Source of the DNA: Cellulomonas sp. PhB143
Lineage (GTDB): Bacteria; Actinomycetota; Actinomycetes; Actinomycetales; Cellulomonadaceae
Assembly (NCBI RefSeq): GCF_003752595.1
Contig: NZ_RKIJ01000016.1
Span: 57,948 to 121,947, forward strand
DNA length: 64,000 nucleotides
Direction: 5' to 3'
Shown here: in pieces, positions 52,273-61,294 of the stretch
How positions within the stretch are numbered: the stretch's first letter is position 1
How the letters are laid out: each line of letters begins with the position of its first letter
Notes under the pieces: model-generated
What the model was told of the DNA's origin: nothing
Seen by the model: the letters and a program-made list of their open reading frames with translations, nothing else
Database searches by the model: none
Program-made: the position numbers and the translations under genes

Positions 52273-55200
52273 TCAGAACGGAAGTACGGCGTTTGAACGG
52301 GTCGCATTACCCGCTATCCTGACGCCTTTCCTGCCGACTGATCTCGCTGCGCGGTGTAGTGCCGCCGCCGCGTTGCGACGGTCGCGCTCCTGGGCGCGCA
52401 ATTTGGTTGGGCTACCGAGCGGCTGCGCTCCTGCTATGGCGTATCGCTCACGGTATGCGGCGACGGCTGTCAGTTCGGCGAGCCAGCGTTCACGGTCTTT
52501 GGCACCGTTCGGCGGCCTTCCGAAGCGCCGCGTCCACGGCGCATGATCACGCACTGCGATCTCGGCCAGATTGCGAGAGCGGGTTTCGATGAGGCGGCGA
52601 CGTTCTTCGAGTGCGCGGCCGTAATCATCGGGCAGCGGTCCGCGAGCGGCGGGGATGAGACCAGCGATAAGGTCGGCTCTCGTACCCTGAGCGGGGCGGC
52701 TTGCGACGTGGGCGAGGCGCGTCGCAAGAACGGCCGCGACATCGTCAGCGTCGAACAGGCCGCGCTGGGCGACTAGTTGCGGAAGCAGGGTTTCAACATC
52801 GCGTCCGCACGCCTCGGCTTGCCTTAGCCCGGCCGCGAGCACGCCGAACGCCTCGGAATGGATCGCCTGGTCGGTTTCGGCGGATGTGAGCCGACCAGCA
52901 TCGCGGAGGACGTGTTGCACGAGACGGGTCCAGCGGTCGCATTGTGCGGCGTTGGCGATGGTCTCGTACTCGGCGGCGAGCTGGCGGATACTCGTCCAGC
53001 GGTTCTCCTCGGTCTCGATGACCTGGTGCGCCGATGCCTCGGTGCCGGTGTGGTTCACGACTCCGAGCATGACGCTGCGGGCAGTCACGTCCGGGTCGGC
53101 CGGGTTAACGTGCAGCGGGTCGGGTCGGTCCAGCGCGACGTAGGCCGTGTTGGCATCCCGTCCACGGGTCATGGACACGTACAGGTTCTCGCGGGTGCTC
53201 GACGACGAGACCACGACGTGCGCGGTATCGACGGTCAGGCCCTGGGCGCGGTGGGCGGTGACGGCGTACCCGAGGTCGACGTGGTCGGCCACGTAGCTCG
53301 ATGGCAACACCATGCTCCCCCGCCGTCGGCCTTCGGGGCTGACTTCGAGGCCGCCATCGCGCCGAACGTGGGTGACGATCCAGCGGTCGCCGTTGCGCAC
53401 CCAGCCCCGCCGTCCGGCGCGAAGGCGTCGGTCGTTGCGGCGGGTGATGATCACGTCACCGGCCGATGCTGGCCTGTCGTCGCGCAGGACGACGTCGCGG
53501 CCGGCGGAGGTAAGACCCGTGCGGATGCGTTCGGCGCGGGCCCGGTCGTTGAGTTGTCTGACTGTGTCGGCCGTCCCGGTGACGAGGACGCTCGCCCGGC
53601 CGGCGTCGACGTCGTGCCGCCATGCGGCGTAGGCGGCATCGACCATCTCGTCGGTGCTGCCCTCCCGGATCCGGTCGTGCGTTTCGTACCGGTCGACGAC
53701 GGCCGCGTCGCCATCACGGAGTCGCAGCGATGCCGTCTTCTCCCAGTCGTGCGTGAACCGGTGCACCTCGGTCAGCCGGGGCACGTCGTCGCCACGGGCG
53801 GCGACCAGCATGGCGAACGCCCCGCCGGCGTCGACGGACTGCAGCTGGGCCGGGTCGCCGACGAGCACCACCTTCGCACCGACCTGCGCAGCCCCTGTCG
53901 TGATGAAGTCCAAGTCGCGAGTGGAAGTGAGCGTCGCCTCGTCAACGATCACCAGCTGACCCGGGCGGAAGTCCGCCCGGCCGTGGCGGTGGTCGTAGAT
54001 CCATTTCGCCGTGTTGTCGCAGCGGATGCCGAGGTCCTCGGCCAGCACCTGCGCTGCGATGGCCGAGGGCGCCATCCCGACCACCGCCCCAGTGCCGTGT
54101 TCGGCCACCCATGCGTTGAGGAGTGCTCGCATCGTGGTGGTCTTGCCGGTGCCTGCAGGGCCGACCAGCACGTCGAGCGAACGGCCCGAGACAAGGATCC
54201 GTCTCACTGCCTCGGCCTGCTCGACGTCGAGCCAAGGCTCCCCCGGTCCAGGGCTCGCGTTCCGGTGCAGCAGCCGCGTTGCTGAACCCGTGCCGGTGCG
54301 GTCGGCGGCGAGTGCGAGGAGCCGGTCCTCCATGCGGAGCAGCTCGTCGCTGGTGAAGATCTCGCCATGCCGGGGCCGCAGCATGCTGGAACCGTCCTCA
54401 CGCCGCAGCGTCGCCGGGCTGCTCGCCAGCTCACCGGGCGTCAGCTGAACCGACCTTCGAGTGGCGGCATCGGTGATCATCGCGACCACCTGCTCGCGAT
54501 CCTCGACCGTGGCGAACCGCAGCCCCATCGTGCGGCGCGAGGCCTCAGCCCACAGGTTCCAGCGCTGCCACGTCGACCGCTTCTGCGACACCGCTGCAAC
54601 CACCTCGACCGCTAGCTGATCGACGACGTCCAGCGGGACAGCGTCGACGGTCAGCACCCGGGTGGAACGTCCCTTCGCGAGGCCGCGCGCCCACCCGGTC
54701 GGGTCATCGCCCACGAGGTGCTCGGCGCGACGTCGCCAGGCGGCGGTCAGGTCCGCCAACGAGTGGATGGACTTCTCGGGCCGCGTGGCCAAGGTCGCCT
54801 GGGCGCGCAGCTTCACGGTCACTCGCGCCGACGGCCGACGGCCATGCGTCGCCGTGTAGTCGGCGATCAGCTGGTCGCTCGCGACCTCGATGTCGCGGCT
54901 ACGCGAGGAGAACTCCACCAGCAGGTCATCGGGGACGCCGGCGATCTCCCACTGCGCCGACCTATCGGCTCCGCGTTCGCGCCGCTGCCACCCGATGCCG
55001 AACGTGTTGGTGAGCCGGTCGGCAAGGACGGCGTTGTAGTGCTCGGACACCGCGACGACGGCGTGGTGCAGGGCGCGGGAGTCCAGGGTGCGCCACTGGC
55101 CGTCGTGGGCGGCCTTGACCTTGTTCGAGATCACCAGGTGGGTGTGCAGCTGCGGATCGTTCGACCGCGAGTCCCAATGGTCGTACGCCGTCGCCGCCAC

Positions 55201-55806
55201 CCCCACGACCGGCACCTGCGCCGCTCCCCCATGCCCCGTGCGGGTGGCCGCGACCTCCCGCTCGAAGAAGTCCAACACCTGCCCGACAGCGTCATGGTGC
55301 GCCGCGACGATCAGCTCCTGCGTCGTCGCGTCCGCCAACCCCCACAACACCGACACCGACTTCGGCACCGAGAACGTCAGATCGAACCCCGCGGTCGCCG
55401 TCTGCGACCCGCGAGCCTGTTCCTGTGCCTGGATCCGCGCCACCGCGGCGTCAAACTCCGCCCCCGGCAGCATGCGATCAACGCCGTGGATCCGTCGCGC
55501 GGTTCGCTCCGCCGCGGTCGGGTACTCGCGGAACGGGCGTCCCAGCGACTCGCCGGTGACCGGGTCCACGCCATGGCCCAGCAACGCCTGCAGCTGAGAC
55601 GGCATCACCGTTATCTCTGGCTGCAGTACACCGTCACCGAGGTGCTGGACGCCTCGGCCCATCCACATCCCGGGCGGCGTGCCCGCCTCGGTGAAGTACC
55701 GCGTGAACACCGAGGCCTTCGGCTCGTTCCCGTCCCCGGCCACGACCGACCGCAGCAGGTAGGCATACCCCTGCCCGGCCGAGATCACCCGCAGCGAGAC
55801 TGTCAC
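52273..55806 (-). CDS. MobF-family conjugative relaxase (TraA/TrwC-like) with helicase domain
   Basis: 1177 residues from the GTG at 55806 (an ATG 31 codons upstream gives an unlikely leader). The N-terminal HUH relaxase domain has SAGQGYAYLLRSV with candidate catalytic tyrosines, FDLTFSVPKSVSVLWGL, and the three-histidine motif DSRSNDPQLHTHLVI near residue 210. The C-terminal RecD/TraI helicase has Walker A VGPAGTGKTTTM (near 547), Walker B LVIVDEATL, VVLVGDPAQLQ and GYAVTAHRAQGLTVD. It nicks oriT, stays bound to the strand and unwinds it during transfer. A palindrome covers its start. 67%-type GC codon use matches actinobacterial plasmids, unlike the AIPR gene 220 bases away. No other transfer gene accompanies it. 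Confidence 0.92.
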   Translation of the reverse strand: MTVSLRVISAGQGYAYLLRSVVAGDGNEPKASVFTRYFTEAGTPPGMWMGRGVQHLGDGVLQPEITVMPSQLQALLGHGVDPVTGESLGRPFREYPTAAERTARRIHGVDRMLPGAEFDAAVARIQAQEQARGSQTATAGFDLTFSVPKSVSVLWGLADATTQELIVAAHHDAVGQVLDFFEREVAATRTGHGGAAQVPVVGVAATAYDHWDSRSNDPQLHTHLVISNKVKAAHDGQWRTLDSRALHHAVVAVSEHYNAVLADRLTNTFGIGWQRRERGADRSAQWEIAGVPDDLLVEFSSRSRDIEVASDQLIADYTATHGRRPSARVTVKLRAQATLATRPEKSIHSLADLTAAWRRRAEHLVGDDPTGWARGLAKGRSTRVLTVDAVPLDVVDQLAVEVVAAVSQKRSTWQRWNLWAEASRRTMGLRFATVEDREQVVAMITDAATRRSVQLTPGELASSPATLRREDGSSMLRPRHGEIFTSDELLRMEDRLLALAADRTGTGSATRLLHRNASPGPGEPWLDVEQAEAVRRILVSGRSLDVLVGPAGTGKTTTMRALLNAWVAEHGTGAVVGMAPSAIAAQVLAEDLGIRCDNTAKWIYDHRHGRADFRPGQLVIVDEATLTSTRDLDFITTGAAQVGAKVVLVGDPAQLQSVDAGGAFAMLVAARGDDVPRLTEVHRFTHDWEKTASLRLRDGDAAVVDRYETHDRIREGSTDEMVDAAYAAWRHDVDAGRASVLVTGTADTVRQLNDRARAERIRTGLTSAGRDVVLRDDRPASAGDVIITRRNDRRLRAGRRGWVRNGDRWIVTHVRRDGGLEVSPEGRRRGSMVLPSSYVADHVDLGYAVTAHRAQGLTVDTAHVVVSSSSTRENLYVSMTRGRDANTAYVALDRPDPLHVNPADPDVTARSVMLGVVNHTGTEASAHQVIETEENRWTSIRQLAAEYETIANAAQCDRWTRLVQHVLRDAGRLTSAETDQAIHSEAFGVLAAGLRQAEACGRDVETLLPQLVAQRGLFDADDVAAVLATRLAHVASRPAQGTRADLIAGLIPAARGPLPDDYGRALEERRRLIETRSRNLAEIAVRDHAPWTRRFGRPPNGAKDRERWLAELTAVAAYRERYAIAGAQPLGSPTKLRAQERDRRNAAAALHRAARSVGRKGVRIAGNATRSNAVLPF

Positions 55807-55820
55807 ACCTGACAGGTGTG
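55804..55820. promoter_or_regulatory. Perfect palindrome over the relaxase start
   Basis: CACACCTGACAGGTGTG: 8-bp arms around one central base, including the GTG start codon of the relaxase on the minus strand. It could be an autoregulatory operator or part of an origin of transfer, which often lies just before the relaxase gene. Confidence 0.5.
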
Positions 55821-55977
55821 GAGCTCGACCCGCCTCGGGTGCCAGAGGTGTGAACACGAGGCGTACGGGACTCCAGCGGTCGGACCGCCGTTGAGTCATC
55901 GACGCGAAGCGCGCCGCGCAGGTCCTCAGTGCGGAGAGTATGTCCCCGGAGGATCGGGCAACACGGCCACGGTCGAC

Positions 55978-55993
55978 ATTGACCTATGTCAAT
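55978..55993. promoter_or_regulatory. ArsR/SmtB-type operator before the arsenic operon
   Basis: ATTGAC-CTAT-GTCAAT, a perfect 6-bp inverted repeat with a four-base spacer, overlapping the -10-like CAATAT (55990-55995) that stands six bases before the ATG at 56002. AT-rich inverted repeats over the -10 are typical of ArsR-family operators, so the ArsR domain encoded downstream may repress here. Confidence 0.65.
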
Positions 55994-56001
55994 ATAGAGG
56001 C

Positions 56002-56699
56002 ATGTCGATACAGCAGGTCCACGAGGTTGTCATCGTCGGCTCGGGCCCCGCCGGCTACACCGCGGCTGTGTACGCCGCGCGGGCTGGTCTGGCGCCCGTC
56101 GTGATAGCGGGCACATCGCCGTGGTCGGCGGCGGCGACTCGGCGACGGAGGAGGCGATCTTCCTGACGCGCTTCGCGTCCAAGGTCACCATGGTGCACCG
56201 TCGCGACTCCCTGCGCGCGTCGAAGATCATGGCCGCCCGCACCGAAGCGAACCCGAAGATCGAGTTCGCGTGGAACAGCGAGGTCGCCGGGATCGGCGGC
56301 GAGAAAAAGGTCACCGGCGTCACCCTGCTCGACACGGTCACCGGCGCGGAGCGCGAGCTCGACGCGACCGGCCTGTTCGTCGCCATTGGGCACGACCCCC
56401 GCACCGACCTCGTGAAGGGACGGATCGACCTCGACGACGAGGGCTACATCCTCGTTGAGGGTCGTTCCACACGCACGAACCTGTCCGGTGTCTTCGCCTG
56501 CGGCGACGCCGTCGACCACACCTACCGCCAGGCCATCACCGCCGCCGGCTCCGGTTGCTCCGCCGCGCTCGACGCGCAGTCGTATTTCACCGAGGTCGCC
56601 GACGCCGAGGGCGAGCAGTCCCTGGCCGGCATCCCGACGGCGCCCAACCCTGACGGGCTTCCTGCCGCCCTCGCCGACGCGCGGGAGGTGGCTCGGTGA
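56002..56699 (+). pseudogene. trxB: Thioredoxin reductase remnant (internal deletion and frame change)
   Basis: ATG 56002 opens a normal FAD-binding start ([22 protein letters not shown]) for about 38 codons, then the sequence jumps at about 56104-56112 to the NADPH-binding part ([18 protein letters not shown]), in a different frame, and runs well to a stop at 56699 with the FAD C-terminal motif [10 protein letters not shown]. About 105 residues are missing, including the redox-active CxxC. The reductase cannot work. In intact arsenic operons this gene supplies reduced thioredoxin. The acr3 start overlaps its stop (GTGA), so the reading of the 3' part may still serve translation coupling. Confidence 0.85.
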
Positions 56700-57811
56700 G
56701 CGACGCAGCGACCCCGCAGACCGACGCCGTCCGGCGCCTGTCCACCCTGGACCGCTGGCTTCCGGCCTGGATCGGCCTGGCCATGATCGGCGGCCTGCTG
56801 GTGGGCCGGTTCATCCCGGGCCTGTCGGACGTCCTGGCTTCGATGGAGGTCGGCGGCATCTCGATCCCGATCGCGCTCGGCCTGCTGGTGATGATGTACC
56901 CCGTGCTGGCCAGGGTCCGCTACGACAAGGTCGCCTCGGTCACCGGGGACAAGAAGCTGCTGGTCAGCTCGCTGCTGCTGAACTGGATCGTCGGCCCAGC
57001 GCTGATGTTCGCCCTGGCCTGGACGTTCCTGCCCGACCTGCCCGAGTACCGCACCGGCCTGATCATTGTCGGCCTGGCCCGCTGCATCGCGATGGTCGTC
57101 ATCTGGAACGACCTCGCGTGCGGGGACCGGGAGGCCGCCGCCGTGCTGGTCGCGATCAACTCCGTGTTCCAGGTGATCGCGTTCTCCCTGCTCGGCTACT
57201 TCTACCTCACCGTGCTGCCCGGCTGGCTCGGCCTCGACACCCAGGGACTCGACGTCTCGATCGGGCAGATCGCCCTCAACGTGCTGGTCTTCCTCGGCAT
57301 CCCGCTGGTGGCAGGCTTCGCGTCCCGCTGGATCGGCGAGCGGACCAAGGGTCGCGACTGGTACGAGGAGCGGGTCGAGCCGAAGATCGGCCCGTGGGCC
57401 CTGTACGGGCTGCTGTTCACGATCGTGCTGCTCTTCGCCCTGCAGGGCGACGCCGTGACCTCCAGCCCGCTCGACGTCGTGCGCATCGCGCTGCCGCTGC
57501 TGGTGTACTTCGCCGTCATGTGGGGCCTGGGCATGGTGCTCGGCAAGCTGCTGGGTCTGGGCTACGCCCGCACCACCACGCTCGCGTTCACCGCGGCGGG
57601 CAACAACTTCGAGCTCGCCATCGCCGTGGCCATCGGCACCTTCGGCGCCACCTCCGGCGAGGCGTTGGCCGGGGTCGTCGGACCGCTCATCGAGGTCCCG
57701 GTGCTGGTGGGCCTGGTCTACGTGTCCCTGTGGGTCGCCCGGCGCTGGTTCGCCGTCGACCCCTACTCCGTCGAGGCGCCGACCCGAGGGCTGGACGAGG
57801 TGAGGTCATGA
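56696..57811 (+). CDS. acr3: Arsenite efflux transporter, ACR3 family
   Basis: 371 residues, ten predicted membrane helices. The essential cysteine of ACR3 is in [17 protein letters not shown] (near residue 130) and the conserved glutamate in [19 protein letters not shown], with [18 protein letters not shown] in the last helix. It exports arsenite, using the membrane potential or proton gradient. Start GTG 56696 overlaps the trxB stop; its own stop overlaps the ATG of the fusion gene (ATGA), so the operon is tightly coupled. Confidence 0.95.
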   Translation: MSDAATPQTDAVRRLSTLDRWLPAWIGLAMIGGLLVGRFIPGLSDVLASMEVGGISIPIALGLLVMMYPVLARVRYDKVASVTGDKKLLVSSLLLNWIVGPALMFALAWTFLPDLPEYRTGLIIVGLARCIAMVVIWNDLACGDREAAAVLVAINSVFQVIAFSLLGYFYLTVLPGWLGLDTQGLDVSIGQIALNVLVFLGIPLVAGFASRWIGERTKGRDWYEERVEPKIGPWALYGLLFTIVLLFALQGDAVTSSPLDVVRIALPLLVYFAVMWGLGMVLGKLLGLGYARTTTLAFTAAGNNFELAIAVAIGTFGATSGEALAGVVGPLIEVPVLVGLVYVSLWVARRWFAVDPYSVEAPTRGLDEVRS

Positions 57812-58854
57812 CCACCACCGACACGACCGAGGAGCGCGTTCCGCTGACGGTGCGCGACCAGGACTGCGGGCCCCGCATCGAGGCGCACGCGATCGGCACC
57901 GAGGCCGCGGGCGTGGTCGCGGCCACGCTCAAGGCGCTGGCCGAGCCGCTGCGGCTGCGGATGCTGTCCTTCATCGCCACCGCGCCCGCCGGGGAGGCGT
58001 GCGTGTGCGACCTGGCCGAACTGACCGACGTGTCCCAGCCCACGGTGAGCCACCACCTCAAGGTGCTGCGCGACGTCGGCGTGCTCGCGTCCGAGCGGCG
58101 CGGCACCTGGGTCTGGTACCGCATCACCCCCGGCTACAAGTCCGCGATCAGCACCCTGCTCGAGTCGTTCGCACCGGCAGCCCTGGACGCCCTGGGCGAG
58201 CACCCGCACCTGATGGGGCTCGAGGATGCCGACGCCGCCCTGGACCGGCTCGCCGCCGACCTCTCGGCCGCGCATCCCGACCTGGCCCGCGACGTCGTGC
58301 TGCGTACGGTGCGCGAGTCGTACACGGCGCTGGCCCGCTCGGCGAAGGTCTCCGCGCACCTGCTCACCCTCACCGACCGTTTCGCCCGCCAGCGGCTGGC
58401 CGACCTGACCCGCGAGGCCAGCAACGCCGGCGCCGGTGCCGCGGTCGCGCCGCAGGTGCTGTTCGTGTGCGTCGCGAACGCCGGCCGCTCCCAGCTCGCC
58501 GCCGCGCTCGTGCGGCACTACGCCGGCGACCGGGTCGTGGTCCGGTCCGCCGGATCGACGCCGGCGGCGGACGTGCACCCCGCGGTGCGCCCCGAGCTCG
58601 CCGCCCTGGGTACCGTCGAGCCGTTCCCCAAGCCGCTGACCGACGACGCGGTCCGCGCCGCCGACGTCGTGATCACCATGGGCTGCGGCGACGTGTGCCC
58701 GGTCCTGCCCGGCAAACGGTACGAGGACTGGCTCGTGGGCGACCCGGCCCTGGCCTCCCCTGCCGGTGTCGCGGCCATCCGCGACGAGCTCGACACCCGC
58801 GTGCGCGCCCTCCTGGCCGACCTGCTGCCCGACCTCGACCTGCCCACCCCGTGA
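57808..58854 (+). CDS. ArsR regulator fused to ArsC-type arsenate reductase
   Basis: 348 residues in one frame. Residues ~20-115: ArsR winged helix with the metal-sensing GEACVCDLAELTDVSQPTVS (CxC pair) and HHLKVLRDVGVL. Residues ~125-205: a helical segment like the three-helix dimerization domain that precedes some actinobacterial arsenate reductases. Residues ~212-348: low-molecular-weight-phosphatase-type ArsC with the phosphate loop LFVCVANAGRSQ (C-x5-R) and VITMGCGDVCPVLPGKRYEDW carrying further cysteines. It would both sense arsenite and reduce arsenate, probably using mycothiol/mycoredoxin as in other actinobacteria. ATG 57808 overlaps the acr3 stop. Confidence 0.9.
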   Translation: MTTTDTTEERVPLTVRDQDCGPRIEAHAIGTEAAGVVAATLKALAEPLRLRMLSFIATAPAGEACVCDLAELTDVSQPTVSHHLKVLRDVGVLASERRGTWVWYRITPGYKSAISTLLESFAPAALDALGEHPHLMGLEDADAALDRLAADLSAAHPDLARDVVLRTVRESYTALARSAKVSAHLLTLTDRFARQRLADLTREASNAGAGAAVAPQVLFVCVANAGRSQLAAALVRHYAGDRVVVRSAGSTPAADVHPAVRPELAALGTVEPFPKPLTDDAVRAADVVITMGCGDVCPVLPGKRYEDWLVGDPALASPAGVAAIRDELDTRVRALLADLLPDLDLPTP

Positions 58855-58877
58855 ACGACCGACCCCCGGAGACCACC

Positions 58878-59306
58878 GTGACCGATACCCCCGCCGCCGC
58901 GAAGCCGTCCGCCCTGTTCGTCTGCGTGCACAATGCAGGCCGTTCCCAGATGGCCGCGGGCTTCCTGCGCGCGCTGTCGGGCGGGGCCGTCGAGGTGCGC
59001 TCGGCCGGCTCGACGCCCGCCGACCGGATCAACCCGGTCGCCGTCGAGGCCATGGCCGAGGTGGGCGTCGACATCATCGCCGAGCAACCCAAGGTGCTCA
59101 CCACCGAGGCTGTGCAGGCCTCCGACGTCGTCATCACCATGGGATGCGGCGACGCCTGCCCGATCTTCCCGGGCAAGCGCTACGAGGACTGGGAGCTCGA
59201 CGACCCCGCCGGCCGGGGCCTCGACGACGTGCGTCCCATCCGCGACGAGATCGAGCGCCGCATCCGCGATCTGCTCGCCTCGCTCGACGTTCAGCCGGTG
59301 GCCTGA
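58878..59306 (+). CDS. arsC: Arsenate reductase, second copy (LMW phosphatase type)
   Basis: 142 residues: phosphate loop LFVCVHNAGRSQMAAG (nucleophilic Cys, C-x5-R), EVRSAGSTPADRINPVAVEAM, and VITMGCGDACPIFPGKRYEDWE. It matches the single-domain mycothiol-dependent ArsC of actinobacteria and is closely similar to the C-terminal domain of the fusion gene before it, so the two may be paralogues. GTG 58878 is chosen because CCCGGAG lies eight to nine bases upstream; an earlier GTG at 58851 overlaps the previous stop. It ends the plus-strand operon before a strong hairpin. Confidence 0.93.
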   Translation: MTDTPAAAKPSALFVCVHNAGRSQMAAGFLRALSGGAVEVRSAGSTPADRINPVAVEAMAEVGVDIIAEQPKVLTTEAVQASDVVITMGCGDACPIFPGKRYEDWELDDPAGRGLDDVRPIRDEIERRIRDLLASLDVQPVA

Positions 59307-59329
59307 CCCGCTCCGTTCCGCGCAGAGCA

Positions 59330-59366
59330 CGACGGAGCCGCAACCGGACAAGGTTGCGGCCCGTCG
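59330..59366. terminator. Bidirectional terminator between arsC and the acetyltransferase gene
   Basis: GCCGCAACC pairs with GGTTGCGGC over a six-base loop, and CGACGG/CCGTCG extend the stem after a one-base bulge. It sits 24 bases after the arsC stop and 13 bases before the convergent acetyltransferase stop. Confidence 0.8.
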
Positions 59367-59378
59367 CGTGTCGTCGGG

Positions 59379-59879
59379 TCAGGCGAGCGACTTCTGCAAC
59401 AGCGTGGTGCCCAGCCACCGGTCGAACTTGCGCCCCACCCGTTCGAGCCGCCCGGCGTCGGCGAACCCCGCCCGCCGATGCAGCGACAGGGAGGCGGGCG
59501 AGTCCATGTCCGCGACGACGGCGATCATCTCGCGTGCGCCGGCCTGCTCGGCCTCCTCGATGAGGCGGGCCATGAGCTGCGTACCGACGCCACGGCCGGT
59601 GTACGCAGGGTCGAGGTAGATGGAGTCCTCCACCGTGTGCTCATAGGCGGGCCGCGGTCGCCACGGCCCGACGTACGCGAACCCGGCGACCTCCCCACAA
59701 GTGTCCGCGACGAGGAACGGCCACCCGCCGTCCCGGACGGCATCGAGCTTTGCGTCCCACAACGGCGGTCCGGGCGGTGTTAGCTCGAACGTCGCCGTCG
59801 AGGTCAGGACGTAGTGGTCGTAGATGGCTGCGACTCCCGCCATGTCGGAGGGGGTCGCGGCGCGCAGCGTGAGGCTCAC
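59379..59879 (-). CDS. ArsN/PAT-like N-acetyltransferase (GNAT)
   Basis: 166 residues of the phosphinothricin acetyltransferase-like GNAT group: LRAATPSDMAGVAAIYDHYV then TATFELTPP at the N-terminus, AGFAYVGPWRPRPAYEHTVE, acetyl-CoA loop GRGVGTQLMARL, and SLHRRAGFADAGRLERVGRKFDRW. Members found in arsenic clusters (ArsN1) acetylate the arsenic antibiotic arsinothricin; others detoxify phosphinothricin or methionine sulfoximine. GTG 59879 overlaps the stop of the flavoprotein gene (GTGA), so the pair forms a two-gene operon. The arsenic role rests on context. Confidence 0.82.
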   Translation of the reverse strand: MSLTLRAATPSDMAGVAAIYDHYVLTSTATFELTPPGPPLWDAKLDAVRDGGWPFLVADTCGEVAGFAYVGPWRPRPAYEHTVEDSIYLDPAYTGRGVGTQLMARLIEEAEQAGAREMIAVVADMDSPASLSLHRRAGFADAGRLERVGRKFDRWLGTTLLQKSLA

Positions 59880-61294
59880 GCGTCCTCGCCGTCGCCCGAG
59901 CGGCCGTGCACCACACCGCTGGCGAACCCGACACCTGCCGGCGCTCCAACGCCGAGGGTGACGAGCTGCGGCTCGGCCGGCGCGGTCCCGCAACAGGACA
60001 CGGCGGACGACTCGCCTTCGGCGGCCAGGGCCAGGTCGCTGGAGCACACCCCCGTGGCCGGGAGGTTCAGCTCGACGGCGTCGGCCGCCGCCCGGTCGCC
60101 GGCCAGCGCGGCCGCGACGGAGCGCACCTGTTCGTACCCGGTGGCCAGCAGGAACGTCGGGGCCCGGCCGTAGGACTTCATGCCCACCAGGTAGAAGCCG
60201 TCGTCCGGGTGGGACAGCACCGCCTCGCCGTGCGGGGGCACCGTGCCGCAGGAGTGCTGGTTGGGGTCGATGAGCGGGGCGAGCGCGCTCGGCGCCTCGA
60301 CGACGGGGTCGAGGTCGAGGCGCACCTCGCGCAGCATGCCAAGGTCGGGGCGGAAGCCGGTCGCGTTGACGATCGCGTGCACGTCCAGGGCGAGCGGCTC
60401 GTCCTTAGCAGTGCCGAGCACCTGCACCGACTCCGCACCGGGGACGAGCTGCTCGATCGAGACCCGTGTCAGCAGCCGCAGCCGCCCAGCGTCGACGGCG
60501 TCCTTGAGCCGGGTGCCCAGCAGTCCGCGGGCGGGAAGCTCGTCGTCCGTGCCGCCGCCGAACAGGCGCCGGGCGGACCCGCCGCGGATCGCCCATGTGA
60601 TCGTGGCACCCGGCGCCGCCTCGGACAGCTCCACCAGGCTCAGCAGCGTGTTTGCCGCCGAGTGGCCCATCCCGACCACCAGGGTGTGCCGTCCGGCGAA
60701 GCGGTCGCGGTCGGCGCCCAGGACGTCGGGCAGCGGGCCGGTGACGAACGGCGCCGCGTCCACCTCGCCGGCCGCGGGCAGGCCGCTCACGCCGAGCGGG
60801 TTCGACGTCGAGAACGTGCCGGACGCATCGATCACCGCCCGCGCCAGGACGTCTGTCACGCGGCCGTCCGCGTCGACGGTCCGCACGCGGTAGCCGCGAC
60901 GGTCGCGGCCCAGCGAGCGCGTCTTGTCCGCACCGTCACGCGCCACCGCGAGCACCCGTGTCCCGGTGCGCAACCGCGAGGCGATCTGGGGCGTCGCCGC
61001 CAGGGGCGCGACGTACCCGTCCACGAGCTCGGCGCCTGTCGGCAGCGAGTCCAGGTCCGGCTCGGACCAGCCTGTGGGCTCCAGCAGGCGGCGAGCTGCG
61101 GCGTCGACGTCGTACCGCCACGCCGAGAACAGGCGAACGTGCCCCCACGACGAGATCGCCGCACCGGCACGCTCGCACGCCTCCATCACCAGCGGCTCCA
61201 ACCCACGCTCGAGCAGGTGCGCCGCCGCGGCCAGGCCCACCGGGCCCGCGCCGATGACGACTACCGGCAGCTTTGCTCGCACCGTCTCGACCAT
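59876..61294 (-). CDS. FAD-dependent NAD(P)-binding oxidoreductase of arsenic clusters
   Basis: 472 residues with two dinucleotide-binding motifs: VVVIGAGPVGLAAAAHLLERG near the N-terminus and VVGMGHSAANTLLSLVEL near residue 190, plus LATGYEQVRS near the C-terminus. A Cys-Cys pair (AVSCCGTAP) stands in the C-terminal tail. It resembles flavin monooxygenases frequently annotated next to arsR (ArsO-like). Substrate unknown; oxidation of a trivalent or organic arsenical is the contextual guess. ATG 61294 has GAGGGAG upstream. It shares an 83-base divergent promoter with arsR and is coupled to the acetyltransferase. Confidence 0.82.
   Translation of the reverse strand: MVETVRAKLPVVVIGAGPVGLAAAAHLLERGLEPLVMEACERAGAAISSWGHVRLFSAWRYDVDAAARRLLEPTGWSEPDLDSLPTGAELVDGYVAPLAATPQIASRLRTGTRVLAVARDGADKTRSLGRDRRGYRVRTVDADGRVTDVLARAVIDASGTFSTSNPLGVSGLPAAGEVDAAPFVTGPLPDVLGADRDRFAGRHTLVVGMGHSAANTLLSLVELSEAAPGATITWAIRGGSARRLFGGGTDDELPARGLLGTRLKDAVDAGRLRLLTRVSIEQLVPGAESVQVLGTAKDEPLALDVHAIVNATGFRPDLGMLREVRLDLDPVVEAPSALAPLIDPNQHSCGTVPPHGEAVLSHPDDGFYLVGMKSYGRAPTFLLATGYEQVRSVAAALAGDRAAADAVELNLPATGVCSSDLALAAEGESSAVSCCGTAPAEPQLVTLGVGAPAGVGFASGVVHGRSGDGEDA

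Noticed and set aside
52084..52296. A 70-codon open frame after the AIPR gene.
   Set aside because: No Shine-Dalgarno, no recognisable motif, cysteine/arginine-rich composition, and it runs into the convergent relaxase gene. The 219-base gap is treated as non-coding.
50350..55806. A restriction-modification or BREX/DISARM-type multi-gene defence system.
   Set aside because: Only the AIPR gene is present; the neighbouring large protein is a conjugative relaxase-helicase and no methyltransferase or phosphatase of those systems was seen.
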